A stretch of 64,000 nt of DNA from Nostoc sp. ATCC 43529 (GTDB lineage Bacteria > Cyanobacteriota > Cyanobacteriia > Cyanobacteriales > Nostocaceae), in contig LWTK01000011.1 in assembly GCA_003326205.1 (NCBI GenBank), positions 227,658 through 291,657 of the forward strand, given 5' to 3'. The notes under the pieces were generated by a model. It was not told where the DNA came from and made no database searches. It was given only the letters and a program-made list of their open reading frames with translations. The position numbers and the translations under genes were made by a program. Every line of letters begins with the position of its first letter. Within the stretch, counting starts at the first letter, position 1. Shown piece by piece: positions 52,438-61,131 of this stretch.

Positions 52438-54015
52438 ATGACAACTACATACCATCACAGTGCTGCTTTTGATTATATTGTGATTGGCGCCGGTTCAGCA
52501 GGCTGCGTTGTTGCCAACCGTCTTACAGAAGACCCTAATACTAAAGTATTGCTGCTCGAAGCGGGTGGTCCTGATACCAAGCCAGAATTTCAAGTTCCCT
52601 CAGTGTGGCCTACTACACTCTTAGGCTCGGAAGTGGACTGGGCATACTTAACTGAAGGGGAACCTTACTTAAATAACCGCAAAATTTTATCTTCACGCGG
52701 TAAAGTCTTGGGCGGCAGCAGTTCGATTAATGGCATGATTTATATACGAGGCAATGAACGTGACTACAATAGCTGGCAAGCGTTAGGTAATATTGGTTGG
52801 AGTTATCAGGATGTCTTGCCTTACTTCAAGAAATCGGAAAACCAGCAGCGGGGAGCATCGTTATTTCACGGGGTTGATGGACCACTTAGCATCACAGATC
52901 CACTCTCTCCTGCAAAAGTGTCGCAACGCTTTGTAGAAGCCGCGATCGCACAGGGCTATGAGCAAAATCCCGACTTTAATGGCGTACAGCAGGAAGGTGC
53001 AGGACTTTACCAAGTGACCGTGAAAGATGGTAAGCGCCAAAGTACAGCAGTGGCATTTCTACGTCCGATTAAAGATCGCCCCAACTTGACCATTCAAACA
53101 GGAGCATTGGTGACTCGTTTACTCTTTGAGGTAAAACGCGCAGTAGGAGTAGTGTATTTTCAAAACGGAACGGAGTATCAAGTTAGGGTCAACTCCGAAG
53201 TGATTTTGAGTGCTGGCGCCTTCGATTCTCCTAAACTGCTAATGCTTTCTGGAATTGGACCAGCTGAACATCTGCGGGCTTCCGGCATTCCTGTAGTTTT
53301 TGATTTGCCGGGTGTCGGCCAGAATCTTCAAGATCACCCACTTGCTGTTATTGCCTACCAGTCTACTCAGGACGTGCCCCTGGCGCCAAGTAGTAATGGG
53401 GGAGAGGCTGGGTTATTTCTGCATACCAACAATAATTTAGATGCGGCACCTAATTTGCAATTTACAATTGTTCCGATTTTATATGTCGATCCTGCCTATG
53501 CACGTGAGGGTCCGGGATTCACCCTTCCCTTTTACATCACCCGTCCCGAAAGTCGTGGTAGTGTAAGACTACGTTCCTCCTCCCCCTTCGACCCACCGTT
53601 GATTCGCGTCAACTATCTTCAGAAAGAATCTGACATGCAACTGATGGTTGAAGGACTTAAAATTTTGCGTCAAATTGTGTACTCCGATGCGTTTAATGAG
53701 TTTCGGGGTGAGGAAATTGCTCCAGGGAGTTCCGTGCATAGCGACAAAGCAATCGAAGATTATATTCGGCAAACGTGCGGTACAGGATGGCATCCTGTTG
53801 GGACGTGCAAAATGGGTATTGATCAAATGGCGGTTGTCGATCCTCAACTCAAGGTACGGGGGATTGAAGGGTTACGAGTTGTTGATGCATCGATTATGCC
53901 AACTATGATCACAGGAAACACAAATGCATCGGCAATTATGATTGGAGAAAAGGCTGCCGATTTGATAAAAGTTGGAACAAAATTGCCTCAACTCAGATCT
54001 TGCACCTCTACGTAG
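52438..54015 (+). CDS. GMC-family FAD oxidoreductase
   Basis: This 525-residue flavoenzyme has the FAD motif YIVIGAGSAGCVVANRL at the start, GGSSSINGMIYIRG and the second GMC signature GAFDSPKLLMLSGIGP. The active site is at GWHPVGTCKMG, and the end (VVDASIMPTMITGNTN) is typical. Family members oxidise alcohols such as choline or aryl alcohols. GGAG lies before the ATG. The gene lies between two copies of the hydrolase tail. Confidence 0.95.
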   Translation: MTTTYHHSAAFDYIVIGAGSAGCVVANRLTEDPNTKVLLLEAGGPDTKPEFQVPSVWPTTLLGSEVDWAYLTEGEPYLNNRKILSSRGKVLGGSSSINGMIYIRGNERDYNSWQALGNIGWSYQDVLPYFKKSENQQRGASLFHGVDGPLSITDPLSPAKVSQRFVEAAIAQGYEQNPDFNGVQQEGAGLYQVTVKDGKRQSTAVAFLRPIKDRPNLTIQTGALVTRLLFEVKRAVGVVYFQNGTEYQVRVNSEVILSAGAFDSPKLLMLSGIGPAEHLRASGIPVVFDLPGVGQNLQDHPLAVIAYQSTQDVPLAPSSNGGEAGLFLHTNNNLDAAPNLQFTIVPILYVDPAYAREGPGFTLPFYITRPESRGSVRLRSSSPFDPPLIRVNYLQKESDMQLMVEGLKILRQIVYSDAFNEFRGEEIAPGSSVHSDKAIEDYIRQTCGTGWHPVGTCKMGIDQMAVVDPQLKVRGIEGLRVVDASIMPTMITGNTNASAIMIGEKAADLIKVGTKLPQLRSCTST

Positions 54016-54147
54016 AACCCCAGGTAAAGTAAAAAGATGCGCTATAAAACTACCTGATTTTTATGGGCTTTTAACGCTAAATAAAGGGTTTGGCTTTTTT
54101 ACTGAGTAATAAAATTGCATAAATTTTTCTTGGTGCAAGATGTGAGT

Positions 54148-54291
54148 CAAGGCGAACAGTGGGGTTGGCATCCCAGAATGTCTAGCCGCTTGGGACTATT
54201 TCGGCTTGTACAAATGCCCGGTAGTCACGAGGTCATGTTTTCTAACCCGGTCGGCTTGGCAGAAAAGATGATTGCGGCAGGGCGCGACTAG
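54148..54291 (+). pseudogene. Duplicated tail of the alpha/beta hydrolase gene
   Basis: These 144 bases match 52221-52364 in 134 positions, including the catalytic-histidine loop and the stop codon. Most differences are at third codon positions. Confidence 0.9.
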
Positions 54292-54433
54292 CTGATGGTT
54301 GAGATGAACAACAGACAATCCCTTATCCCCGAAACAAGGGCGCTAACCGATCAGAATTTGACCAAGTAAAGCCGTGAATTTTTCGCTTTTACTACGATTT
54401 CACTTCGCTTATCGACAATCGTTACTGAACAGA

Positions 54434-54452
54434 GGAACACCATGAATAAGCA
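54434..54452 (+). repeat. Copy of the Rid gene leader
   Basis: AGGAACACCATGAATAAGC equals the start region of the Rid gene at 59900-59918, then the sequences part. It may be a leftover of recombination. Confidence 0.55.
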
Positions 54453-54518
54453 TAGTGAATTAAAAGTAAAGGTTACACCTTTGAACATAATTTTAGATAT
54501 TGGGAAATGCATTGATCT

Positions 54519-55568
54519 ATGCTGAAAAATACAACTTTCAAGACATTTGTTACTGCCACAGTAAGTAGTGCGGCTTTTTTGTGTGTAAGTGTTAATAATG
54601 CTTATGCTGCTTCTTTCAACTCTATTTCTCGTATTTATGCTTTTGGTGATAGCTATTCAGATAATGGGGCAGCACTTCGGATTACAACAGCAGCAGTTAA
54701 CTCTGGGGTGCCTGGAGCATTTATATTCCCCCAAGTAGATGTGTATGACTCTGATGGTCGATGGACAAATAATCCCGGCTTAACATCAGTTGAGGTACTA
54801 GCAAAACAAAAAAAATTACAATTAACAGATTATGCTGTGGGTGGTGCAAAAAGCGGTAATGGCAATTTAAGTACTTGGCTTGATAAATATCAAAATACTG
54901 GTTTATTCGGTCAAATCGAAGAATATAAAGCAGAAGTTAATCGCGTGCCAGATTCTAAGGGATTATACTTCATTTTTATATCTACAAATGACTTATTAGA
55001 AAGGTTTTTTAATAATCAGACTGGTTCGGTCGATGTATTAGCTGATGCTGCTGTTAACAATATTGTTTCTGGAATATCACAACTTGCAGTGCTAGGTGCA
55101 GAACAGTTTTTTGTTGTAAATTCTACAGATTTAGCTGCATTACCACTTTTTGAGCAATACTCAGAAGAGGCAGCTAAGTTTAGAGATGTTATCAATAAAA
55201 GTCTTCCCGGTCAACTCGATACCCTGAATAAGCAATTAGGTGTCGAAGTTGCACTGTATGACCATGTTGCAATTAGCAACAAAATTCGCTCTACCCCAGC
55301 GACATTTGGTTTTACCAATATAAATGATGCCTGCAAACTTTTATACACCACTGGGGGGTTAGAGCCTGGTTGTTCAACACCTGATAATTATTATTACTTC
55401 GACGAGATTCATCCTACTCGTCGTGTACATCAAATCATTGGTGAAGATATGGCCAATTTCTTAGATACACAGAAAACACCAACTGTTCCTGAACCATCAA
55501 ATGTTGTAGCTTTGATATCTTGTATAGGTATAATAAGTTTACTACGGCGTAAAGTTCATAGTAGCTAA
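54519..55568 (+). CDS. SGNH/GDSL-type lipase with PEP-CTERM sorting signal
   Basis: This 349-residue exported esterase has a signal peptide (cleavage near NAYA), block I AFGDSYSDNG with the nucleophile serine, block II around YAVGGAKSGNG, block III ISTNDLLERF and block V DEIHPTRRVH with the catalytic Asp and His. The C-terminus is a PEP-CTERM tag: VPEPSNVVAL, a hydrophobic helix and LRRK. Exosortase-type sorting would place it at the cell surface. It is AT-rich like normal cyanobacterial genes. Confidence 0.92.
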   Translation: MLKNTTFKTFVTATVSSAAFLCVSVNNAYAASFNSISRIYAFGDSYSDNGAALRITTAAVNSGVPGAFIFPQVDVYDSDGRWTNNPGLTSVEVLAKQKKLQLTDYAVGGAKSGNGNLSTWLDKYQNTGLFGQIEEYKAEVNRVPDSKGLYFIFISTNDLLERFFNNQTGSVDVLADAAVNNIVSGISQLAVLGAEQFFVVNSTDLAALPLFEQYSEEAAKFRDVINKSLPGQLDTLNKQLGVEVALYDHVAISNKIRSTPATFGFTNINDACKLLYTTGGLEPGCSTPDNYYYFDEIHPTRRVHQIIGEDMANFLDTQKTPTVPEPSNVVALISCIGIISLLRRKVHSS

Positions 55569-55724
55569 GGGTATCACCGTGCCAAAGTAGGTTTCATTGT
55601 ACGCGCTTGTCCCAAACTTATAGCGGTTCTCAGTTGGGTGCAATATAGTAACAGCAGTGCGTGAACCATCCAATAATGTCTTTTTTAGTTACAGCATCTA
55701 AGGCATTTGTAATGGCCTTATCTA

Positions 55725-56143
55725 GGTATTGAGCCGAGATACAAGTAAAAAACAGCAAGATGGTCTGAAAAGCCCTGCTGTATATAAGTTTGAACGTTTT
55801 TTAAGCGAAAGTAGGATTTTGCCTGAAGATACTTGCAGTCTGAGGGTCAATAATTGCTTTTCGCCAACCCAAGAGTTTAATAAATACTCTGTGGTAGAAG
55901 GCTAATATTTTGGGCTATAATCCTTTGCCTGTAATAGTTACAGACAATCCATTGCGAAGGATACTCAAAGTCCTTGCTGTAAAACCTGTAAATAAAATTA
56001 ATAAATACTCTAGTTTTTGTAGCGATACATACCCAAGATTTACGTTATCCTGCCAATTTTACTTAAAAAATGGCTGAACCCTATATATAGTATGAGTTTC
56101 GAGACCATCTTGCAGATTTTTACTTATATCTCGGCTCAATACC
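55725..56143. mobile_element. 419-bp element with long (~40 bp) terminal inverted repeats
   Basis: The left end GGTATTGAGCCGAGAT and the right end ATCTCGGCTCAATACC are exact inverted repeats, and the similarity continues for ~40 bases (AAGTAAAAA, CAAGATGGTCT). The interior is AT-rich with no intact gene. It is probably an IS-derived non-autonomous element. No target duplication is clear. Confidence 0.75.
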
Positions 56144-56156
56144 AACTGGAACCGTT

Positions 56157-56321
56157 GTGACCACCCCAGCCCTGCTCACAGTCAGCCCGTTCCACGCAAC
56201 CTTCCACGCGCTATCGGTGCTGGTTGCAATCCCTGTGTTCCTGGCGATCGCCTACAAGGTGTTCAAACGCGACGAGGTATCCGAACCTGTTTCCCAGAGC
56301 GATCGAATTGGTCGTCGGTGA
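56157..56321 (+). pseudogene. C-terminal fragment of a GC-rich membrane protein (arm B)
   Basis: Fifty-four codons (LTVSPFHATFHALSVLVAIP, FLAIAYKVFKRDEV, ...GRR) end in a stop. One membrane helix remains. The start has been cut, probably by the element immediately upstream. A shorter copy lies in arm A at 27545-27655. Confidence 0.6.
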
Positions 56322-56372
56322 TCTCGTCAGTTCGTAAAACCATCAGCAAATGGATCAAAGGAGTTGATCATC

Positions 56373-57116
56373 ATGTCTAAAGTGCCTTCTAACTACTCGC
56401 AGCAGCCATGCAAGTCCCCCATCGCGTCCTCGGAGCAGTCTGCACCTAACAAGCCCTCCTGTCCGGGCTGGCTTGAGATCATTGTGGGTCTTGTCGTCTT
56501 GGCGATCGTCGGATTCGGGGTTGGCTCGCTACTCAGGCGGCTCGGTTTTGACCCCGTGGTCTACGGACTGATTTTGACTTCGTGGACGGGTGTCGCCACG
56601 CTAACCGCGTTCGCGGTGGCTGTGCGGCTGCGGATTCGTTCCCTGAACGCCTTCGGTGTGCGTCCGGTCTCTAAGCGCTGGTTGCTCATTGCGATCGGAG
56701 TCGGACTGGTTGCCTTTGTACTCAAGGGATTGGCAGTTCTGGGCTGGATTCAGATCACCGGGAACACCAACAATGTTCAGGGTGTGTACGCAGAGGGCGG
56801 TAGCGGCGGAGTACTATCCCTGGTTTTAGCCACGTTGTTCCTCGGTATCGTCACGCCTCTTGGCGAGGAGTTGTTCTTTCGGGGTGTCGTCGCTAACGCG
56901 CTGCTGCGCTACGGTTCGTTCATCGGGGTCGTGGGTAGCACCGTGATCTTTGCCCTTTGTCATGGCATCAACATCGTCTTTCCCGCAGCCGTAGTCGCGG
57001 GTCTCGCCACTGCCGAGGTCTTCCGCCGCAGCGGCTCGGTCTGGACTGCTGTCATTGTTCACGTCGTTTTCAACTTGCCCACAATTCCGGTGATGGTAGC
57101 TGCTGGCATGGGCTGA
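56373..57116 (+). CDS. CPBP-family intramembrane protease (actinobacterial type)
   Basis: This 247-residue polytopic protein has the CPBP motifs PLGEELFFRGVVANALL, FALCHGINIV and HVVFNLP, with about eight membrane helices. GC-rich codons and a Pro/Ser-rich N-terminus point to an actinobacterial origin. AAAGGAG precedes ATG 56373. It is followed 28 bases later by a second, cyanobacterial-looking CPBP gene. In arm A only its first ~18 codons remain. Confidence 0.88.
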   Translation: MSKVPSNYSQQPCKSPIASSEQSAPNKPSCPGWLEIIVGLVVLAIVGFGVGSLLRRLGFDPVVYGLILTSWTGVATLTAFAVAVRLRIRSLNAFGVRPVSKRWLLIAIGVGLVAFVLKGLAVLGWIQITGNTNNVQGVYAEGGSGGVLSLVLATLFLGIVTPLGEELFFRGVVANALLRYGSFIGVVGSTVIFALCHGINIVFPAAVVAGLATAEVFRRSGSVWTAVIVHVVFNLPTIPVMVAAGMG

Positions 57117-57144
57117 TAGGACGGATCATCTGGAGGTTAAACCA

Positions 57145-57936
57145 ATGGCAATTTTGAAACAATTCGGGATTCTATTTGGGTTGGGCAGTGTGGGAATTGT
57201 CATGTTCACGATCGCGTCTATTCCTTTAGTCGAGCAACAGTTAGCGAAACTGTCTCCAGAAATGCTGGAAAAAGTGCCGCCATTGTGGATTTTAATGCTT
57301 CTGCAAGGACTACAGTATTCAATTCTACTGGCAATCAGCATTCTGGTCGGAATTGGTTGTGCCTATCGTGTTGGATTAAGCTCCCATTTGATTGATCATT
57401 GGGTGTTTCACACCGCTAAGTCTCCATCTTTTACCGTTGAGATGAAGTGGAGCTTGGGTGTAGGTGCAGCGACGGCGATCGTTCTCTTGTTGCTCGATCG
57501 GTTGATGCAACCTGTCCTACCTGAAGCGCTACAGGCATCCAATAACACAGAACCAAATTGGCTGAGTTCACTTACAGCAATGCTTTATGGCGGCATCACT
57601 GAGGAAATTTTGATGCGCTGGGGTTTAATGTCGCTGCTTGTTTGGATCGCGTGGAAAGGGCTAAAACAAGGCGTTACGTTGCCGAGTCAAGGGATTTACC
57701 AGGGTGCGATCGCTCTAGCCGCGTTGGTATTTGGACTACTACACCTGCCAGCGACTGCCGCGATCGTTTCCCTCACTCCAGTTGTGATTATTCGGGCGTT
57801 GTTACTGAATGGGATTGCGGGGATTGGGTTTGGCTGGCTCTTTTGGCAATATTCACTAGAAGCTGCAATGTTAGCCCATATCAGCTTTCATGCCTTTTCC
57901 TTTGCTCTTAGTCTAATGCTTGCAAGGTTGGCTTAA
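57145..57936 (+). CDS. CPBP-family intramembrane protease (arm B copy)
   Basis: This 263-residue protein is the close paralogue of the arm A product at 26405-27196, with the same motifs GGITEEILMRWG, GLLHLPA and HISFHAFSF. The leader GGAGGTTAAACC is also shared. Differences are scattered, as expected for an older duplication. Both copies look intact. Confidence 0.9.
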   Translation: MAILKQFGILFGLGSVGIVMFTIASIPLVEQQLAKLSPEMLEKVPPLWILMLLQGLQYSILLAISILVGIGCAYRVGLSSHLIDHWVFHTAKSPSFTVEMKWSLGVGAATAIVLLLLDRLMQPVLPEALQASNNTEPNWLSSLTAMLYGGITEEILMRWGLMSLLVWIAWKGLKQGVTLPSQGIYQGAIALAALVFGLLHLPATAAIVSLTPVVIIRALLLNGIAGIGFGWLFWQYSLEAAMLAHISFHAFSFALSLMLARLA

Positions 57937-57953
57937 GTTTTGGAATAGATATC

Positions 57954-58022
57954 GTAGGGCTAGCACTGCCCACAAAGCTTTACCGTGAAAGGTTTTAAAA
58001 ATGGTGGGCGATGCCCACTACT
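57954..58022. repeat. Dispersed GTGGGCA repeat (arm B)
   Basis: This is the same palindromic repeat as in arm A (26305-26390), at the equivalent place. Confidence 0.65.
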
Positions 58023-58064
58023 TGAATTGATGCTCAACTCTACAGTTTTAAGGTGGTAAATCAA

Positions 58065-58351
58065 ATGATTCAGTGCAAAGATTTTGCGCCTCGGATTACT
58101 GAACGGGGACCCTTCGGCGGAGCTTCCGATTATGAATCCTTCTCTGAGGTTGTGAGTGAGGTCAATCAGTGGATTGAAAATACAACGATACAGGTGATCA
58201 ATGTTGAAACCGTTGTTTTACCAGATAGCTTGAAAAGCACAAGTGATGGTGTCTACGGCGTGACAGTCAGTAATGGGGTCTAACCAGTGATGATCAGCCA
58301 GGGCGTTACAGTCAATTGCTTTCAATGTGTGCGTGTGTGGTACAGAGAATA
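58065..58351 (+). pseudogene. Small conserved protein, interrupted by a stop (arm B copy)
   Basis: The frame starts MIQCKDFAPRITERGPFGG and stops at TAA 58281-58283 after ...TVSNGV; after the stop the same frame goes on as PVMISQGVTVNCFQCVRVWY, matching the arm A gene at 25974-26261. It is a one-codon nonsense change in a short altered patch. Confidence 0.8.
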
Positions 58352-58372
58352 AGCTTCACCGGAGAAGAAATA

Positions 58373-58750
58373 ATGAAACGATTTACCTTGTTTAGTTTCC
58401 TGTACCTCGCGCTCGGAGTTTGCCTGAGTGCGATCGCACTTGGATACCCAAACCTGCCTTCGGGTCTTCAAAGAAGCTTGTTCATCAGTGCAGGAACCTC
58501 CTACATTTTTTGTCTCCTCAGCACCTTCCCATTTTGGCGCGAGAGGACGATCCGCTTCTATCGCAGACGGAATTCAGCGGTAATTCTACCCTGGTTGGTG
58601 ATTGGATTCAATATTGTTTGGATGATCTGGGAGGTTCAGAGTCAGAACTGGACGATGGAAGCCATTTTAGAAGCGTTTTCGCGGCTAATACTTGTCTTAC
58701 CGTTTGTAGAACTCATTGTGATTACATGGCAAGTGAATTCTGAACATTAG
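58373..58750 (+). CDS. Four-helix membrane protein (arm B copy)
   Basis: This 125-residue protein is nearly the same as the arm A product at 25575-25952, with four hydrophobic helices (FTLFSFLYLALGVCLSAIALGY and three more). AGAAGAAATA precedes ATG 58373; a longer frame reads through the previous gene's end. Function unknown. Confidence 0.8.
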   Translation: MKRFTLFSFLYLALGVCLSAIALGYPNLPSGLQRSLFISAGTSYIFCLLSTFPFWRERTIRFYRRRNSAVILPWLVIGFNIVWMIWEVQSQNWTMEAILEAFSRLILVLPFVELIVITWQVNSEH

Positions 58751-58835
58751 TGTCTAAATCGAATGGCACGCTCGTTAAGACACAGCCCTTGCCCAGGCTG
58801 GGAACCCATTCTGGGAGGCTCTGCCTCTTCCCTCA

Positions 58836-59035
58836 TGGTGGCAGAACCAACGATCGCCCTGGATTTACCCCTGAAAATACTGGCATGGGAAGCGACTGAC
58901 GGCAAGGTGTGGGTGACTTACAACGATCCGAATTACTTAAAACAGCGATTTTCTCTCTCGGATGAGTTGGTGAAAAATATCGCTATCATTGCACCTTTAA
59001 TCAATGAAGCACTTAGTTCCGTTGATCACAAATAA
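58836..59035 (+). pseudogene. DUF302-domain protein, 5' truncated
   Basis: EPTIALDLPLKILAWEATDG and KVWVTYNDPNYLKQR are the C-terminal part of a DUF302 domain. The first half is replaced by element sequence read as protein (SLRHSPCPGWEP...). DUF302 proteins are small and uncharacterised, often in stress operons. Confidence 0.8.
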
Positions 59036-59158
59036 GTTGCAGAATTAGCGTGCGATGGCGCAAAGCGCCCGCCCAAAAGGCGATCGCACCTTGGCGTTTT
59101 TGAAACAGCATTGTAGTAGCAATCGAGTAATGTCAAACTCATTAATTTTACAACACTC

Positions 59159-59524
59159 ATGAAAATATTTGCGTTCCTCCTGGCTCTGCCAATCAGTATC
59201 TTAGCTAATTTTTCCTTAAGAGCTTCTGCTGATTCTACTGCTGGCATCATCCTGAGTACAAAATGCCAGGGTGGGTACAACATCAATATTTGGCAGAATT
59301 ATACTTCCGGTGAACTGCTTTATCGCGCAACCAGTGCCAACGGTAATTTAAGTTTGGGTAAAGGAACTAGCCAAGCAACAGAAGGTGTTCGAGTGTATAA
59401 GTTTCGGAATGGAATTTATCAATACTGGGTGTGGGATGGCACGTTGGATAACCCGCAGTCTGGAACTTTAGAGGTGTATAAAAACAACCGTATCTTGATG
59501 AAGCAAGCTTGTAGAAAAAGTTGA
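59159..59524 (+). CDS. Small secreted protein carried by the composite insertion
   Basis: This 121-residue protein has a signal peptide (MKIFAFLLALPISILANFSLRA in outline, cleavage near residue 24) and a beta-rich mature part (YNINIWQNYTSGELLYRA, GIYQYWVWDGTLDN) with two cysteines. It is a conserved type in cyanobacteria without known role. Arm A lacks it. Confidence 0.75.
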   Translation: MKIFAFLLALPISILANFSLRASADSTAGIILSTKCQGGYNINIWQNYTSGELLYRATSANGNLSLGKGTSQATEGVRVYKFRNGIYQYWVWDGTLDNPQSGTLEVYKNNRILMKQACRKS

Positions 59525-59909
59525 ATCAATAGCACGAGTATGAATGGCACTAATTTAAGACACAGCCCTTGCCCTGACTGGTTCCCAGCTTCCAGGCTGG
59601 GAACCCATTCTTTCTTGACGAGAGGCAGCAGCCCATTCTGAATACATTCCCAGTCTTAAGACTGGGAACGAGACTAAACAAGCCTTTGGGCTTTTCTTAG
59701 TGCCATTCGGGTCTGAATCGGATGATGCCGAAACAAACTCGTTTCAGCAACGCGAGATAGAGTCAAACGTACTAAGTAGAACGACGTGATAAAACCGAAC
59801 TATGTAAAGAAAAGTAAACTTGGCTCAAACCTTCTTCCCTCCTGCCTCCTGCCTCCTGCCTTCTCCCAACACTAAATATTCACAGCGACCTACTTACATG
59901 AGGAACACC

Positions 59910-60311
59910 ATGAATAAGCCCAAGTTTTTTGTTACCCCTGGTTATGGGGAATATCTGTTAAATCAATTGCATTACTCGCAAGCGGTAAAAATTGACAATC
60001 GAGTGGAGATATCAGGGCAAGGCGGCTGGGATGACAATCTGCAAATTCCCGAATCGCTTGCAGACGAGATTGCTCAGGCGTTCCGGAACGTCGAGCGAAC
60101 CTTGGCGACGGCTGGTGCGGGTTGGGAGCATGTGGTTCACGTTAATTCTTACCATGTTGGCGGGTTCCCCCCGGAGGTTAACGAAGTGATGTCCAAGCTA
60201 TTTCGTCATTATATGCCGAACCACGCTCCAATCTGGACACAGGTAGGAGTCGCGGCGCTTGGACTACCCACGATGCGGATTGAAATTCGCGTGACTGCAA
60301 TTGTCCCGTGA
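59910..60311 (+). CDS. Rid-family (YjgF/YER057c/UK114) protein
   Basis: This 133-residue protein keeps the Rid fold: VKIDNRVEISGQGGWDDN, FRNVERTLATAGAGWEHVVHVNSY, and PIWTQVGVAALGLPTMRIEIRVTAI with the substrate-binding arginine. Rid proteins deaminate reactive enamines or imines; this branch differs from RidA in its GQGGWD motif. GAGGA precedes ATG 59910. The arm A copy is truncated. Confidence 0.92.
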   Translation: MNKPKFFVTPGYGEYLLNQLHYSQAVKIDNRVEISGQGGWDDNLQIPESLADEIAQAFRNVERTLATAGAGWEHVVHVNSYHVGGFPPEVNEVMSKLFRHYMPNHAPIWTQVGVAALGLPTMRIEIRVTAIVP

Positions 60312-60385
60312 GTTTTGCAAGCGTTAATAACACAATTTATGCTGCTCGAAAACTGGTCTATTACTTAAAAGGAGAACTCAAGACT

Positions 60386-60640
60386 GTGAATTCACAAACA
60401 GCTCAAACCACCACTAATGCTGACGAGTCAGCAATCCGTGCTTTCCTTGACCAGATGATTGATGCTTGGAATCGAGGTAGCGGGGAAGGCTTTGCTGCCC
60501 CGTTCAGCAAAACTGCCGATTTCCTCACGTTCGAGGGCACACATCTCAAGGGTCGAAAAGAAATCGCTGTATTTCATCAGCAAGCGTTACCTCGTTGCAG
60601 GTCTCAAAGCGAGTGGAGTAATCACTCCGGCGCAAATTGA
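60386..60640 (+). pseudogene. SnoaL-like/DUF4440 fragment
   Basis: ADESAIRAFLDQMIDAWNRGS, GFAAPFSKTADFLTFEGTHL and KGRKEIAVFHQQ are the first half of a SnoaL-like protein; the frame then runs into an unrelated tail. In another frame the tail reads VAGLKASGVITPAQIDAK and ends with a stop. Two lost genes appear to be joined here. Confidence 0.7.
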
Positions 60641-60676
60641 TGCGAAATAAAACCAATCTCCATCAGGAGGGCAATC

Positions 60677-61114
60677 ATGAAACCTCAACTTATTTTCGGA
60701 GTACTAATGATCGCAACAGGATTGCTCGGAGGTTCATTCACTCATCCCGCGATCGCACACCGCATTCCTCCACAACAAACCTCTCCCATTGTGATCGCCA
60801 CTGCCTACACTGATTTAACCTTACCTACCTTGCGCCAAGGCGATCGCGGCACAAATGTGCAATTGTTACAACGCATCCTTCAAGACAATGGCTTTTTAGG
60901 AGCCGCAGGTGTGAGGTTAGGCAATCCAAGAGGGGCGATCGTCGATGGCATCTTTGGTGCGGTCACAGTGTCTGCGGTACGCGATCTCCAGCGACGATAC
61001 AGAATCCCAGTTACAGGGCGAGTCAATCCAACCACCTGGGAAGTCCTAGATATGCACGAAAACCCCTATCGATCGCCGCTTCCCTGGAAACAACAGAACA
61101 TTACACAACCATAA
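60677..61114 (+). CDS. Exported peptidoglycan-binding domain protein (arm B copy)
   Basis: This 145-residue protein has a signal peptide (cleavage near PAIA) and one PG_binding_1 domain (LRQGDRGTNVQLLQRI to RYRIPVTGRVN). The mature part is almost the same as in arm A, without the 24-residue insertion, so this is the ancestral form. AGGAGGG precedes the ATG. Confidence 0.88.
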   Translation: MKPQLIFGVLMIATGLLGGSFTHPAIAHRIPPQQTSPIVIATAYTDLTLPTLRQGDRGTNVQLLQRILQDNGFLGAAGVRLGNPRGAIVDGIFGAVTVSAVRDLQRRYRIPVTGRVNPTTWEVLDMHENPYRSPLPWKQQNITQP

Positions 61115-61131
61115 GCCACAGAAGATTTCTA

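Larger units (their letters stand above)
58752..59719. mobile_element. ~950-bp composite insertion with GAATGGCAC ends and 9-bp target duplication
   Basis: The insert (58761-59710) starts GAATGGCAC and ends GTGCCATTCGG. Flanks are GTCTAAATC (58752-58760) and GTCTGAATC (59711-59719); arm A has the uninterrupted site GGGTCTAAATCGG. A second left end, GAATGGCACTAATTTAAGACACAGC, lies inside at 59542, so two copies of the small element bracket the passenger DNA (a DUF302 fragment and a small secreted protein gene). Confidence 0.82.

Noticed and set aside
58763..58835. N-terminal part of the DUF302 frame as genuine protein
   Set aside because: These bases are the left end of the GAATGGCAC element, repeated at 59542.
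59820..59897. Upstream extension of the Rid protein
   Set aside because: It translates the CCTGCCT repeat; the ATG at 59910 with GAGGA and the arm A copy fix the start.
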